64,000 nt of DNA from positions 1 to 64,000 of the forward strand of contig CAZPQN010000005.1 in assembly GCA_964588795.1 (NCBI GenBank), given 5' to 3'. This DNA comes from CAZPQN01 sp964588795. GTDB taxonomy: Bacteria; Fidelibacterota; UBA2242. The notes below the pieces were generated by a model. That model did not search any database, was not told the origin of the DNA, and saw only the letters and a list, made by a program, of their open reading frames with translations. The stretch's first letter is position 1. Each line of letters starts with the position of its first letter. Position numbers and translations under genes: made by a program. Below are positions 9,119 to 17,889 of this stretch, piece by piece.

Positions 9119-9712
9119 ATGAATCAACCCACCAAACGCCAACAGGAAATTGTTCGCGCGGCTATCGTACTGATCGCCAATCATGGCTTTCAGTCTTTCA
9201 CGACCAAAAGGTTAGCGCAGGAATTGGGCGTAACCGAACCGGCTCTCTACCGCCACTTTGCCAATAAACTGGCGATTATGCTGGGCATTCTGGCGCATTT
9301 CGAAGAAGTCTCATTACGAATTCGTCACTCATTCGACCATCCCCAACACAGCGGGGTACATTTGATCGAACTGTTTCTCCGTGATCGTTATATGATTTTC
9401 AGCAACGACCCGGAACTGGCCAAGGTGATGTTCGCAGAGGAAATATTTTTAGACGAGATTCGGCTGGCCCCGAAAATCCTGCAAATCATGGACGAGCATC
9501 GCACTTTGCTGATCAAAGCCATCCGCCAGGGGCAAAGTGAAGGCACGATTCGTACTGATATTACCTTCAACCAGCTTTTTCACCTTATCGTCGGTTCGAT
9601 GCGTCTCATTATTGACCGGTGGTGCCTGAGCGGCTATGGATTCGACCTAAACACCGAAGGCCTGCAGCTCTGGGAGGCGATTAAAAAACTGATCACACCA
9701 GCCAATCCGTAA
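9119..9712 (+). CDS. TetR/AcrR-family transcriptional regulator
   Basis: A 197-residue TetR-type regulator. The N-terminal helix-turn-helix (residues 5-50) shows RQQEIVRAAIVLIANHGF and VTEPALYRHFANKLAIM, the canonical recognition-helix signature; the C-terminal 140 residues form the ligand/dimer domain, whose ligand is unknown. Its own operator lies just upstream, and a near copy lies between it and the ferredoxin gene, so it probably controls itself plus the ferredoxin-cupin pair. TetR plus ferredoxin plus cupin combinations occur in other anaerobes, where redox or nitrosative stress has been proposed as the signal; that is inference here. Confidence 0.95.
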   Translation: MNQPTKRQQEIVRAAIVLIANHGFQSFTTKRLAQELGVTEPALYRHFANKLAIMLGILAHFEEVSLRIRHSFDHPQHSGVHLIELFLRDRYMIFSNDPELAKVMFAEEIFLDEIRLAPKILQIMDEHRTLLIKAIRQGQSEGTIRTDITFNQLFHLIVGSMRLIIDRWCLSGYGFDLNTEGLQLWEAIKKLITPANP

Positions 9713-9718
9713 CATGAT

Positions 9719-9734
9719 GTTAATGAACACTAAC
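9719..9734. promoter_or_regulatory. Second TetR operator, in front of the ferredoxin gene
   Basis: GTTAAT-GAAC-ACTAAC is a near-perfect inverted repeat (five of six arm positions) located 19 bases before the ferredoxin start codon, the same geometry as the site before tetR. The match to the first site argues for one regulator acting at both. Confidence 0.6.
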
Positions 9735-9753
9735 TATTTACTCAGGGACAAAC

Positions 9754-10545
9754 ATGAAAAGACCAATTATCACGATCGACGAGACTAAATGTAATGGTTG
9801 CGGTTTATGCATCCCCAATTGTCCGGAAGGTGCGATCCAAATCATTGACGGCAAGGCCCGCTTAATCAGCGATTTGTTTTGCGATGGATTGGGGGCTTGC
9901 CTTGGTCATTGTCCCGAGGGCGCTATCAGCATCATCGAGAGGGAAGCGACGCCTTATGACGAACGGCAGGTAATGCGCAACATTATTGCGGCAGGGCCGA
10001 ATACGATCAGAGCCCATCTCCAGCATCTTCTCGATCACGGCGAACTGCAGTACTACGATCAGGCATGCACCGTTCTGCGGGAAAATCAGTTACCCGTGCC
10101 GATCGCCGCTACCTGCGCTTCAGGGTTATGCCAGGCGGCCTTGGAATCTCCGCAGGCATCGGCTATGCCCGCAATCGAAAGCAGGCTGCATCAGTGGCCG
10201 GTGCAGTTACAATTGCTCAATCCTTTGGCGCCATTTTTTAATAACGCTGATTTACTGATCGCCGCTGATTGTGCACCGTTTGCCTACGCTAATTTTCATC
10301 AAGATTTTTTATCCGGTCGTATCCTGATCATATTTTGTCCAAAGCTCGACCAGACGATCCAAAATTATATTGACAAACTGACCAATATTTTCAGCCTGCA
10401 TCAGATCAATTCCATTACCATTCTGCGCATGGAAGTTCCTTGTTGCGGAGGCGTGGAACTAATCGTTCGGCGGGCATTGGCTCAGGCTCACAAGCACTAC
10501 CCGCTTACCACCAAAATCGTCACCATTAAAGGTCATTTAAAATAA
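9754..10545 (+). CDS. Two-cluster 4Fe-4S ferredoxin-like protein
   Basis: A 263-residue cytoplasmic iron-sulfur protein. The first cluster motif is CNGCGLCIPNCPEGAI (about residues 10-25); the second is non-canonical, with CDGLGACLGHCPEGAI. The C-terminal 170 residues contain further conserved cysteines (AATCASGLCQAA, ADCAPFAYANF, EVPCCGG) and resemble the proteins annotated as '4Fe-4S ATP-binding protein' beside cupin genes; I see no Walker motif. The C-terminal CCGG and CxxGxC stretches might hold a further metal site. It is 12 bases upstream of the cupin gene and sits behind a TetR operator, so its expression is probably induced. Function unknown. Confidence 0.85.
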   Translation: MKRPIITIDETKCNGCGLCIPNCPEGAIQIIDGKARLISDLFCDGLGACLGHCPEGAISIIEREATPYDERQVMRNIIAAGPNTIRAHLQHLLDHGELQYYDQACTVLRENQLPVPIAATCASGLCQAALESPQASAMPAIESRLHQWPVQLQLLNPLAPFFNNADLLIAADCAPFAYANFHQDFLSGRILIIFCPKLDQTIQNYIDKLTNIFSLHQINSITILRMEVPCCGGVELIVRRALAQAHKHYPLTTKIVTIKGHLK

Positions 10546-10556
10546 GAAGGGCTAAT

Positions 10557-10874
10557 ATGACTTCAACCAATCCGATTCTTAATTTCCAGCAAATGCTGAA
10601 CTATCAATCGCAGGCGATTGTCAGCTCCGTGATTCTCAAGGTCCCGGGTGGCAATGTCACGCTGTTTGCCTTCGATGCTGGTCAGGAACTCAGTGAACAC
10701 ACCGCCCCATTCGATGCTTTGGTGCAGGTTATCGACGGGGAAGCCGAAATCCGTATCGATGGTCATCCATATACTCTGAGTGCCAGCCAGGCGATCATCA
10801 TGCCCGCTAACCATCCGCACGCCGTCAAGGCATTATCCAAATTCAAGATGCTCCTGACCATGATCAAAAGCTGA
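10557..10874 (+). CDS. Small cupin-domain protein
   Basis: A 105-residue single-domain cupin. The first metal-binding motif is partly degraded (GQELSEHTAPFDALVQVIDGEAEIRIDG: one His, with the usual second His replaced by Phe-Asp), while the second motif retains IIMPANHPHAVKAL. Such proteins bind a metal or small ligand. It follows the ferredoxin gene by 11 bases in the TetR-controlled unit. Its last 42 bases overlap the end of the convergent peptidase gene. Confidence 0.85.
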   Translation: MTSTNPILNFQQMLNYQSQAIVSSVILKVPGGNVTLFAFDAGQELSEHTAPFDALVQVIDGEAEIRIDGHPYTLSASQAIIMPANHPHAVKALSKFKMLLTMIKS

Positions 10875-11729
10875 TTGGGTTGTTTTAAGGGACCGGTATT
10901 TCCTGTACCGCTCAAGAAATATCTCAAAATTAGTCTGAAAGATTTCCCGAAAAACCAAGTCATGATCATCGCCGGTCAATAACCGATGCAGGTAGGCGAT
11001 AAATTGCTCCTCGCCAAAGTCTTTGACCAGGTCTTCGACTATTGTCGCGAATTCGGAATAGATGAACCAAATTCGGTTGGGCATTAACATCACTTCGGAA
11101 TTTTTTCCGGCAGAAAACGCCCGCTGCTCCCAGTCGCGCGGATCAAGAAAGTAACCCTTTTGCAGATAGGCTATGGTTTCCTCCCGACTCAAATAACCAT
11201 CAACTCCGCGTTGGCAGGCACTATAGGTCGCCACGCCTTCGAGTAACCAGTGCGGAAAATGCCTGAATCGAATACCCGGCATGTTCTGATACAGGATAGT
11301 GTGGGAAAGTTCGTGGCGCAGGTAAACATCGAGGTGAATTGTGCCTGTCAATCCGTCATCCTGTCCTTTTGATGACGCAAAAATCCGTCCTCGTACAGGA
11401 TAAGTAACAAAGCGCGTCTTGGTACCGGTCAGACGCTGCATTTCTGCCTGGGTTCTGCAGAGAACCAGTTCAGGTTTGTGCTTAAATTTCAAATGATGAA
11501 AATCCTCTACTTGAGGCAGGACTTCTTGCATCGCGAGGAAAGCTTGTGGATGTGTTCCCCGGTGATAAAAAATGACGATCTTCTCCGTCTCCAGACGGCG
11601 AAAAGCAGGCATGAACGGCAGCAGACCGGCCAGGCGTCCCCAGCCTAAATGGTAAATTACAACCATGCCTGACAGGATCAGTGTTCCCCGCAGGATATCC
11701 GGTACGTGCTTCGATAAGACGGCGTTCAT
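10833..11729 (-). CDS. Membrane-anchored gluzincin metallopeptidase (peptidase MA-like)
   Basis: A 298-residue zinc peptidase of the 'peptidase MA' gluzincin type. One membrane segment (about residues 16-38) is followed by the catalytic domain with His139-Glu140-Leu-Ser-His143 (HEXXH) and the third ligand Glu164 in HWLLEGVATYSA. Substrate unknown; related proteins are typically exported. The start at 11729 gives an N-terminal helix that fits an anchor. The 3' end runs 42 bases into the convergent cupin gene. No operon partner is evident. Confidence 0.85.
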   Translation of the reverse strand: MNAVLSKHVPDILRGTLILSGMVVIYHLGWGRLAGLLPFMPAFRRLETEKIVIFYHRGTHPQAFLAMQEVLPQVEDFHHLKFKHKPELVLCRTQAEMQRLTGTKTRFVTYPVRGRIFASSKGQDDGLTGTIHLDVYLRHELSHTILYQNMPGIRFRHFPHWLLEGVATYSACQRGVDGYLSREETIAYLQKGYFLDPRDWEQRAFSAGKNSEVMLMPNRIWFIYSEFATIVEDLVKDFGEEQFIAYLHRLLTGDDHDLVFREIFQTNFEIFLERYRKYRSLKTTQSAFDHGQEHLEFG

Positions 11730-12047
11730 AGTTAAATATTAACCAATCCCGTCCAGGCAGACAAGCAGACCGCCCCGGATGGATTTCCTTCGAATGAACA
11801 AAAATCATTACAGCTCTGCCGCTATCAATTATTTGTTCGATAGTAAGCAACCTTATGGTTCCGATGCGGCTTGTTTTTCTGGTCATTTTTCTTTAATTTT
11901 TTAAGCCTTTGGGCATCGAAAAATGGATCCGCAAAACGCTGATTATTACACACAGTCTACCCTGAACCACCGTCTGATTCGCAAGGATGCGGTGATGCCT
12001 TTTGATCACCTGAGCAAGACACCATGCTAAACCCGGAGGAGAAAAGC
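11730..12047. other. Intergenic region upstream of the propionate module
   Basis: About 320 bases separate the divergent peptidase and methylmalonyl-CoA mutase genes. The promoter of the mutase operon must be here. I see no B12-box (GCCACTG) or other cobalamin riboswitch signature, although the operon encodes a B12 enzyme. A 35-codon frame at 11923-12030 lacks a ribosome-binding site and is not called. Confidence 0.55.
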
Positions 12048-13721
12048 ATGCCGGTAAACGCCGAACTTGAGCAACTAAAACAAGCCTGGGAGCAGGGACT
12101 ATTGAAAAAAACTTTGGTCCGCAATCCGGAATCCAAGCCGGAGTTTACCACGGGTTCATGGTTACCAATCGAAAGAGTCGCTCTGCCATCGCTGACGACG
12201 ACTGCCGAATATTGCGAAAAGCTGGGCTTTCCGGGAGAATACCCTTTTACGCGCGGGGTACAACCAACGATGTATCGGGGGCGCCTCTGGACAATGCGCC
12301 AATATGCCGGGTTTGGCACCGCCGAAGAATCGAACACCCGCTATAAATATCTCCTGAAACAGGGGCAGACTGGCTTATCAATCGCTTTCGATCTGCCAAC
12401 GCAAATCGGTTATGATTCCGATGATCCACACAGCACCGGTGAAGTCGGCAAGGTGGGAGTTGCTATTGATACTCTGCATGATATGGAGATCCTTTTTGAC
12501 GGTATTCCACTCGATAAAGTTTCCACGTCCATGACAATCAATGCTCCCGCGGCCATTCTGCTGGCGATGTATCTCGCCGTTGCCGAGAAACAAGGCATCC
12601 CCCGCGCCCAGCTTAATGGTACGATTCAAAACGACATTCTTAAAGAGTACGTCGCACGCGGTACTTACATTTTCCCGCCCAAACCCTCCCTGCGGTTAAT
12701 TACCAACATCTTTGAATATTGTACCCGGGAGGTACCCAAATGGAATACGATCAGCATCTCCGGTTATCATATCCGCGAAGCCGGGGCTACTGCCGTCCAG
12801 GAGATTGCCTTCACCCTTTGTGACGGGATCGAATATGTGAAAACCGCCCTGGCGGCCGGTATGGATGTTGACCAGTTCGCGGATCGCCTGTCATTTTTCT
12901 TCAATGCCCACAATGACCTGTTAGAGGAGATCGCCAAATTCCGCGCCGCGCGGCGCATCTGGGCCAAGATTATGAAAACCAAATTCCAGGCGAAAAATCC
13001 CAAGTCCATGATGTTGCGATTCCATACGCAAACCGCCGGTTCCACCCTCACCGCCCAGCAATCGGACAACAATATCGTGCGGGTGACTTTGCAGACGCTG
13101 GCAGCAGTGCTGGGTGGCACCCAGAGCCTGCACACCAATTCCCGTGATGAAGCCCTCGGTTTGCCGACTGAGGAATCGGTGCGGTTAGCCTTGCGCACTC
13201 AACAGATCGTCGCCTTTGAATCCGGAGTGACCAATTCGGTTGACCCCCTGGCAGGCTCCTATATCATCGAGGAACTCACTGACCGCATCGAAACCGAAGC
13301 CTGGCAGTACATCGACCGGATTGAAGAATTAGGCGGTATGGTGAACGCCATCGAGCAGGGTTATGTACAAAAGGAAATTCAGGACGCCGCCTACCGTTAC
13401 CAGCAGGAAATCGAAAACCAGACTCGCGTCATCGTCGGTGTCAACCGCTTTATGGTCGAAGAAGAGCTCCCTCAGGATATCCTGCGCGTCGACCCACACT
13501 TGCAGGAGGTTCAAATCACCAAATTGCATCAGGTCAAAGAGCAACGCGACAATCTGACCGTAAAGACCTGCTTGGAAGCAATCCGCCGAGCCGCTCGTCA
13601 GTCGGAAACGAATTTAATGCCCTTTTTAATTTCCGCGGTGCGCGCCTACGCCTCACTGGGTGAGATTTGTGGCGTGCTCCGTGAAGAATTCGGCGAGTAC
13701 CGTGAATCAATAGTATTGTAG
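12048..13721 (+). CDS. Methylmalonyl-CoA mutase, catalytic (large) subunit
   Basis: The 557-residue TIM-barrel subunit of a two-part, B12-dependent methylmalonyl-CoA mutase, which interconverts succinyl-CoA and (R)-methylmalonyl-CoA. Family motifs include GVQPTMYRGRLWTMRQYAGF, FDLPTQIGYDSD, TMTINAPA-like STSMTINAPAAILLAM and SISGYHIREAGATAVQE. The TMYRGRLWT stretch favours methylmalonyl- over isobutyryl- or ethylmalonyl-CoA substrates. The cobalamin-binding domain is encoded separately 9 bases downstream, the architecture of archaeal and some anaerobic bacterial enzymes. The ATG at 12048 is chosen because GGAGGAG lies 6 bases upstream. It is the first gene of an eight-gene propionate operon. 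Confidence 0.96.
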   Translation: MPVNAELEQLKQAWEQGLLKKTLVRNPESKPEFTTGSWLPIERVALPSLTTTAEYCEKLGFPGEYPFTRGVQPTMYRGRLWTMRQYAGFGTAEESNTRYKYLLKQGQTGLSIAFDLPTQIGYDSDDPHSTGEVGKVGVAIDTLHDMEILFDGIPLDKVSTSMTINAPAAILLAMYLAVAEKQGIPRAQLNGTIQNDILKEYVARGTYIFPPKPSLRLITNIFEYCTREVPKWNTISISGYHIREAGATAVQEIAFTLCDGIEYVKTALAAGMDVDQFADRLSFFFNAHNDLLEEIAKFRAARRIWAKIMKTKFQAKNPKSMMLRFHTQTAGSTLTAQQSDNNIVRVTLQTLAAVLGGTQSLHTNSRDEALGLPTEESVRLALRTQQIVAFESGVTNSVDPLAGSYIIEELTDRIETEAWQYIDRIEELGGMVNAIEQGYVQKEIQDAAYRYQQEIENQTRVIVGVNRFMVEEELPQDILRVDPHLQEVQITKLHQVKEQRDNLTVKTCLEAIRRAARQSETNLMPFLISAVRAYASLGEICGVLREEFGEYRESIVL

Positions 13722-13730
13722 AGGCACGAT

Positions 13731-14135
13731 ATGGTGAAGAAGATCCGCATTTTAATCGCCAAACCCGGCCTTGATGGTCATGACCGCGGGGCTAAGTATA
13801 TTGCCCGCGCGCTCAAAGACGCCGGCTACGAGGTCATTTACACGGGAATCCGGCAAACCCCGGAAGCGATTTCTCGCACTGCGATTCAGGAAGATGTAGA
13901 CTTCGTCGGTCTCAGCTTACTTTCGGGTGCGCATCGGGAATTATTCCCGCGCGTTGTCCAGCTTTTACGCTCCGCCAATGCCGATGATATTGTCGTTTTC
14001 GGCGGAGGAGTGATTCCGGAAAGCGACATTCCCTATCTCAAGGAAAATGGTCTGGCGGCGATCTTCACCCCCGGCACCGCCATCAGCGAAATTATCACCT
14101 TTCTGGAAAATACTTCCGCCAAGGGACAGGCTTGA
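13731..14135 (+). CDS. Methylmalonyl-CoA mutase, cobalamin-binding (small) subunit
   Basis: A 134-residue Rossmann-like B12-binding domain. The cobalt-ligating motif D-x-H-x-x-G is intact (Asp15, His17, Gly20 in GLDGHDRG), followed by SLLSGAH (about residues 63-69) and the GGG loop of VFGGGVIP. It pairs with the large subunit just upstream. The last bases overlap the TTG start of the meaB-like gene, indicating translational coupling, which would match chaperone synthesis to mutase synthesis. Confidence 0.97.
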   Translation: MVKKIRILIAKPGLDGHDRGAKYIARALKDAGYEVIYTGIRQTPEAISRTAIQEDVDFVGLSLLSGAHRELFPRVVQLLRSANADDIVVFGGGVIPESDIPYLKENGLAAIFTPGTAISEIITFLENTSAKGQA

Positions 14136-15094
14136 TTGCTTTAGCCCACCGGATATTGGACGGGGACATGCGCGGCATTGCTCGCGCGATCTCGGCGATT
14201 GAAAATGAGCTTCCTGAAAAAGAAGCGCTGATCGATGAACTGTTCCCGTATTGTGGGCGGGCGGCGGTCTGGGGAATCACCGGAGCACCGGGGAGTGGTA
14301 AAAGTTCGCTGGTTGACCTCTTTATCGAAAATAAACGACGCGCTGGCCAGCGCCTCGCCGTAATCGCGGTTGACCCGACCTCACCCTTCTCCGGCGGTGC
14401 GATTCTGGGTGATCGTTTACGCATGCAACGCCATGCTACGGATGACTCAGTTTTTATCCGCTCAATGGCTTCGCGCGGCCACCTGGGAGGTTTGGCTGGT
14501 GCCACGGCGGACGCCATAAAAATTCTCGACGCGGCGGGTTTCGATCTGATCATCGTCGAGACGATCGGTGTCGGTCAGAGCGAGATCGAAGTGGTCGAAC
14601 TCGCCGATCTGATCATCTTAATCTTAGTGCCGGGAATGGGCGATGACATCCAGGCTTTGAAGGCGGGCATCATGGAGATCGGCGATTTATTTATCATCAA
14701 CAAAGCCGACAAGGATGGGGCTGCGAAACTTAAAACTGAAATCGAATACGTCCTGAATATGCCCAGCGCTATTACCAATTTGCCCAAACCCCCTGTTCTG
14801 CTCACTTCCGCCACCCTGCCGGAAGGTATTGACACGGCTGTCCAGAAAATTGACGAATGCTTTCAGCAATTGGTTCACAGCGGCGAACTACGCCGCCGCC
14901 GGAACCGGCATCTGCAGCGCGAGTTGAATCGCATCGTCATGCAAAAAGTTCGCGCCCTGCTCGACGATCGCTACAATCTGACCCAAGCCCTCGGCGACTG
15001 GGTTGAGCAGATCCGCTCCGCTGATTCGCGCCCTTACAGCCTGGTTAATGCCAAAATCGACACTTTCATTAAGGAGTTGAATGGATTATGCTAG
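14132..15094 (+). CDS. meaB: MeaB/ArgK-type GTPase chaperone of methylmalonyl-CoA mutase
   Basis: A 320-residue G3E-family GTPase that gates B12 loading and protects the mutase from inactivation (family knowledge). The P-loop is GAPGSGKS (residues 51-58), the switch region includes DPTSPFSGGAILGDR, ETIGVGQSE is the Walker B region, and NKAD is the base-specificity motif. The start is TTG at 14132, overlapping the preceding stop (TTGA) with AGGGACAGG just upstream; no better-placed ATG exists before the conserved N-terminus. It lies between the mutase subunit and epimerase genes. Confidence 0.95.
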   Translation: MIALAHRILDGDMRGIARAISAIENELPEKEALIDELFPYCGRAAVWGITGAPGSGKSSLVDLFIENKRRAGQRLAVIAVDPTSPFSGGAILGDRLRMQRHATDDSVFIRSMASRGHLGGLAGATADAIKILDAAGFDLIIVETIGVGQSEIEVVELADLIILILVPGMGDDIQALKAGIMEIGDLFIINKADKDGAAKLKTEIEYVLNMPSAITNLPKPPVLLTSATLPEGIDTAVQKIDECFQQLVHSGELRRRRNRHLQRELNRIVMQKVRALLDDRYNLTQALGDWVEQIRSADSRPYSLVNAKIDTFIKELNGLC

Positions 15095-15516
15095 AAAAAA
15101 TTGACCATATTGGTATCGCTGTCAGCCGGCTGGAGGATCATTTAGCATTATATCGTGATGTTTTAATGCTCGAATTTTTAGGCATCGAAGAGGTGGCGGA
15201 ACAGAAAGTGCGCACCGCGATTTTCAGGATTGGCGAGGTCAAAATCGAATTGCTGGAAGCTACCCAGCCTGACAGTCCGATTGCCCGGTTTATCGAAAAG
15301 CGCGGCGAAGGTCTGCATCATATCGCCTACCAGACTAATCACATCGGACAGGAAATTAAAAATTTTAAAGAGAAGGGCCTCGTCATGCTCGATGAATTGC
15401 CGCGCATTGGCGCCCATCAGATGCAAATAGCTTTTATTCACCCCCAATCTTCCGGGAAAGTGTTAACCGAAATCTGCCAGAATCCGCAACAATCTCAACC
15501 CCAGGAGCGGTTATGA
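15088..15516 (+). CDS. mce: Methylmalonyl-CoA epimerase
   Basis: A 142-residue glyoxalase/VOC-fold enzyme that interconverts (R)- and (S)-methylmalonyl-CoA, linking the mutase to the decarboxylase. Metal-ligand positions are visible as IDHIGIAV (His near residue 6), EGLHHIAYQ and VLTEICQ. GAHQMQIAFIHPQSSGKVL replaces the usual GAHGKKIAFLHP stretch but keeps the frame. It overlaps meaB by 7 bases and the carboxyltransferase gene by 4 bases. Confidence 0.95.
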   Translation: MLEKIDHIGIAVSRLEDHLALYRDVLMLEFLGIEEVAEQKVRTAIFRIGEVKIELLEATQPDSPIARFIEKRGEGLHHIAYQTNHIGQEIKNFKEKGLVMLDELPRIGAHQMQIAFIHPQSSGKVLTEICQNPQQSQPQERL

Positions 15517-17063
15517 GTCGGGAAAGAAAGTTACTCGACCTGAAAGACAAAATCGAGAAGTCGCAGTTGGGCGGAGGCGCTGATGCTATCGCCAAACAGC
15601 ATGAGCGCGGCAAACTGACCGCCCGGGAACGCATCAACTTACTGCTCGATCCGCACAGTTTTGAAGAGGTGGACGCATTTCGAATCCACAATTGCACCGA
15701 TTTCAGCATGGCGGAGAAGAAATATTTGGGCGACGGCATTGTCACCGGCTACGGTTCGATTTTTGGCCGGCTGGTGTTCGTTTACGCCTTCGATTTCACG
15801 GTTTTTGGCGGGTCGCTGTCCAAAGTCGTGGCTGAGAAAGTCGTCAAAATCATGGAAATGGCCGCCAAGGTTGGGGCGCCGATAATCGGCATCAATGATT
15901 CCGGCGGCGCCCGGATCCAGGAAGGCGTGGACTCCCTGGCTGGCTATACTGAAATTTTCATGCGCAATGTGCTGTATTCAGGTGTGATTCCGCAAATCAG
16001 TGCAATCGTCGGACCGTGCGCCGGCGGGGCGGTGTATTCTCCCGCATTGACCGATTTCATTGGCATGGTGCGCAAATCGGCGTACATGTTTCTGACCGGA
16101 CCTAAAATCGTCAAGACCGTCACACACGAAGATGTGACCGCCGAAGAACTGGGTGGAGCGGATGTCCATGCCTCAAAAAGTGGCATCACCCATTTTACCT
16201 TCGATGATGAACAGAGTCTGTTTGCCGGTCTGCGCGAGTTGATCTCTTACCTGCCGCAGAATAACACCGAGCAACCGGTTGTCGGAGACACGACTGACGC
16301 CATCGATCGTGTCGACGAAGAATTAAACTACCTTGTCCCCGACAATCCCAACAAGCCCTATGACATGCGGGAAATCCTGGTGCGAGTTCTCGATCATGGT
16401 AAATTTTTCGAGGTGCAGGCTGGTTTTGCGCCGAATATGCTGGTCGGATTCGGACGCCTCAATGGCCGAACCACCGGGATTGTCGCCAACCAACCGCGTT
16501 CTCTGGCTGGCGTAATTGACAGCAATGCCTCCAACAAGGCCGCTCGTTTCGTCCGCTTCTGTGATTGTTTTAATATCCCGATCGTGACCTTTGAGGACGT
16601 ACCGGGGTTCATGCCGGGCACCGCCCAGGAATTCAATGGCATTATCAAACATGGCGCGAAAATGCTCTACGCCTATGCCGAAGCAACCGTCCCCAAAATT
16701 ACTGTCATCACCCGCAAAGGTTACGGTGGGGCTTTCTGTGTCATGAATTCCCGGCAGTTGCGCGGTGACTACAGCTTGGCCTGGCCTTCCGCAGAAATCG
16801 CAGTCATGGGGCCGCAGGGAGCCGCGGAGATAATCTTCGCCAGGGAAATCAAGGAATCCGAAAAGCCCGCCGAACGATTCGGCGAACTGGTCGAGGAATA
16901 CCGGGAAAAATTCGCCAATCCGTATATCGCCGCCGCGAAAGGCTACATTGATGAAGTAATTGAGCCGAAAGTCACGCGCTACAAACTGATAAAGACTCTG
17001 GCAATGTTGGCGAATAAACGCGACGTCAATCCTCCTAAAAAACACGGTAATATACCCCTGTAA
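15513..17063 (+). CDS. Methylmalonyl-CoA decarboxylase / propionyl-CoA carboxyltransferase, alpha (MmdA-like)
   Basis: A 516-residue acyl-CoA carboxyltransferase of the MmdA/PccB type, the usual length. It moves the carboxyl group between methylmalonyl-CoA and biotin. The two crotonase-like halves carry the oxyanion loops SGGARIQEG and GPCAGGAVYSPA in the N-terminal half, and RKGYGGAFCVMNSRQLRGD in the C-terminal half. With the downstream biotin carrier and OadB-like pump it forms a Na+-translocating decarboxylase; no biotin carboxylase gene is present nearby, which favours decarboxylation over ATP-driven carboxylation. It starts within the epimerase stop overlap. Confidence 0.95.
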   Translation: MSRERKLLDLKDKIEKSQLGGGADAIAKQHERGKLTARERINLLLDPHSFEEVDAFRIHNCTDFSMAEKKYLGDGIVTGYGSIFGRLVFVYAFDFTVFGGSLSKVVAEKVVKIMEMAAKVGAPIIGINDSGGARIQEGVDSLAGYTEIFMRNVLYSGVIPQISAIVGPCAGGAVYSPALTDFIGMVRKSAYMFLTGPKIVKTVTHEDVTAEELGGADVHASKSGITHFTFDDEQSLFAGLRELISYLPQNNTEQPVVGDTTDAIDRVDEELNYLVPDNPNKPYDMREILVRVLDHGKFFEVQAGFAPNMLVGFGRLNGRTTGIVANQPRSLAGVIDSNASNKAARFVRFCDCFNIPIVTFEDVPGFMPGTAQEFNGIIKHGAKMLYAYAEATVPKITVITRKGYGGAFCVMNSRQLRGDYSLAWPSAEIAVMGPQGAAEIIFAREIKESEKPAERFGELVEEYREKFANPYIAAAKGYIDEVIEPKVTRYKLIKTLAMLANKRDVNPPKKHGNIPL

Positions 17064-17075
17064 GGACACACTCAA

Positions 17076-17414
17076 ATGGGTCATTCAGAACTATTCATTG
17101 CGGTCATGGGTATTGTAGTAGTGTTTGGCGGCCTGATTCTGATTGCGGTGGTTGTTTCTATCTTCAATCGGTTTTTCACGCCCCGGGAATCCAATCCGGT
17201 ACCCAACCTAGCTAACCTCGACGCACCAGTTGTATCTGAGAATGGCGCAGTAGTTCCGGCAGATCATCTCGTGGCGATTGCTACCGCGATTGAATGTTAT
17301 CGAAAAATTCACTTCGATATTCTCCAGACCAGGATCACCTTTCAAACCGGTGCCCCCCAGACCGCCTGGCAATTACATATGAACAACACCCAACGCGTTG
17401 ACCTGAGGAAATAG
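17076..17414 (+). CDS. OadG-like small membrane subunit of the sodium pump
   Basis: A 112-residue protein with one N-terminal membrane helix (about residues 7-31, AVMGIVVVFGGLILIAVVVS) and a hydrophilic tail. Size, topology and position match the gamma/delta subunit (OadG/MmdD) that anchors the carboxyltransferase to the pump in oxaloacetate and methylmalonyl-CoA decarboxylases. Sequence similarity beyond the helix is low in this family, so the call rests mainly on context between the carboxyltransferase and biotin-carrier genes. Confidence 0.8.
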   Translation: MGHSELFIAVMGIVVVFGGLILIAVVVSIFNRFFTPRESNPVPNLANLDAPVVSENGAVVPADHLVAIATAIECYRKIHFDILQTRITFQTGAPQTAWQLHMNNTQRVDLRK

Positions 17415-17417
17415 AAT

Positions 17418-17873
17418 ATGAAGCCCAAGACCTTTGAGCTGGATATCAACGGACACAATTACACAGTCACGATTAATGAATTCACCGCCCACGAAGCCGT
17501 GCTGACCGTCAATGACCAAAAATACCGGGTCGGACTAAAAGACCTCGGTTTGGAACAAATAGCCGACATTAAGCCGAAATCCACTCCCGTTGTGGAATCC
17601 AAAATCAGCAGTGCACCGGTACCTTCGACTGCTCTGCACCGTCCCAAAGCCGTGCTGGACTCGGCAGCGATTATCGCACCATTGCCGGGTCTGATCCAGC
17701 ATGTCAGTGTGCGCGTCGGTGACCAGGTAAAAGCCGGCCAGCAAGTAATTACCATGGAAGCCATGAAAATGGAAAATGAAATCCAATCCGGGCGTGATGG
17801 AGTAGTCAAAGAAGTTAAAGTCCAGGTCGGCGATTCCGTCAATGAAGGCGATGTTCTGATCGTACTCGAGTGA
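17418..17873 (+). CDS. Biotin carrier subunit of methylmalonyl-CoA decarboxylase
   Basis: A 151-residue biotinyl carrier protein. The C-terminal 70 residues form the biotinyl/lipoyl domain, with Lys117 in EAMKMEN as the biotinylation site. The N-terminal half (DINGHNYTVTINEF) resembles the front domain of MmdC/OadA carriers, and a Ser/Pro/Lys-rich linker (about residues 52-80) provides the swinging arm, longer on Lys and Ser than on the usual Ala-Pro. It is 3 bases after the OadG-like gene. Confidence 0.95.
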   Translation: MKPKTFELDINGHNYTVTINEFTAHEAVLTVNDQKYRVGLKDLGLEQIADIKPKSTPVVESKISSAPVPSTALHRPKAVLDSAAIIAPLPGLIQHVSVRVGDQVKAGQQVITMEAMKMENEIQSGRDGVVKEVKVQVGDSVNEGDVLIVLE

Positions 17874-17889
17874 GAGGTCAAGTTACGTT

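Noticed and set aside
11923..12030. A 35-codon frame just before the methylmalonyl-CoA mutase gene, possibly a leader peptide.
   Set aside because: No ribosome-binding site, no attenuator-like run of one amino acid, and it ends inside the spacer; short frames of this size are expected by chance.
11730..12047. Cobalamin riboswitch upstream of the B12-dependent mutase.
   Set aside because: No B12-box or conserved helical core could be recognised in the gap.
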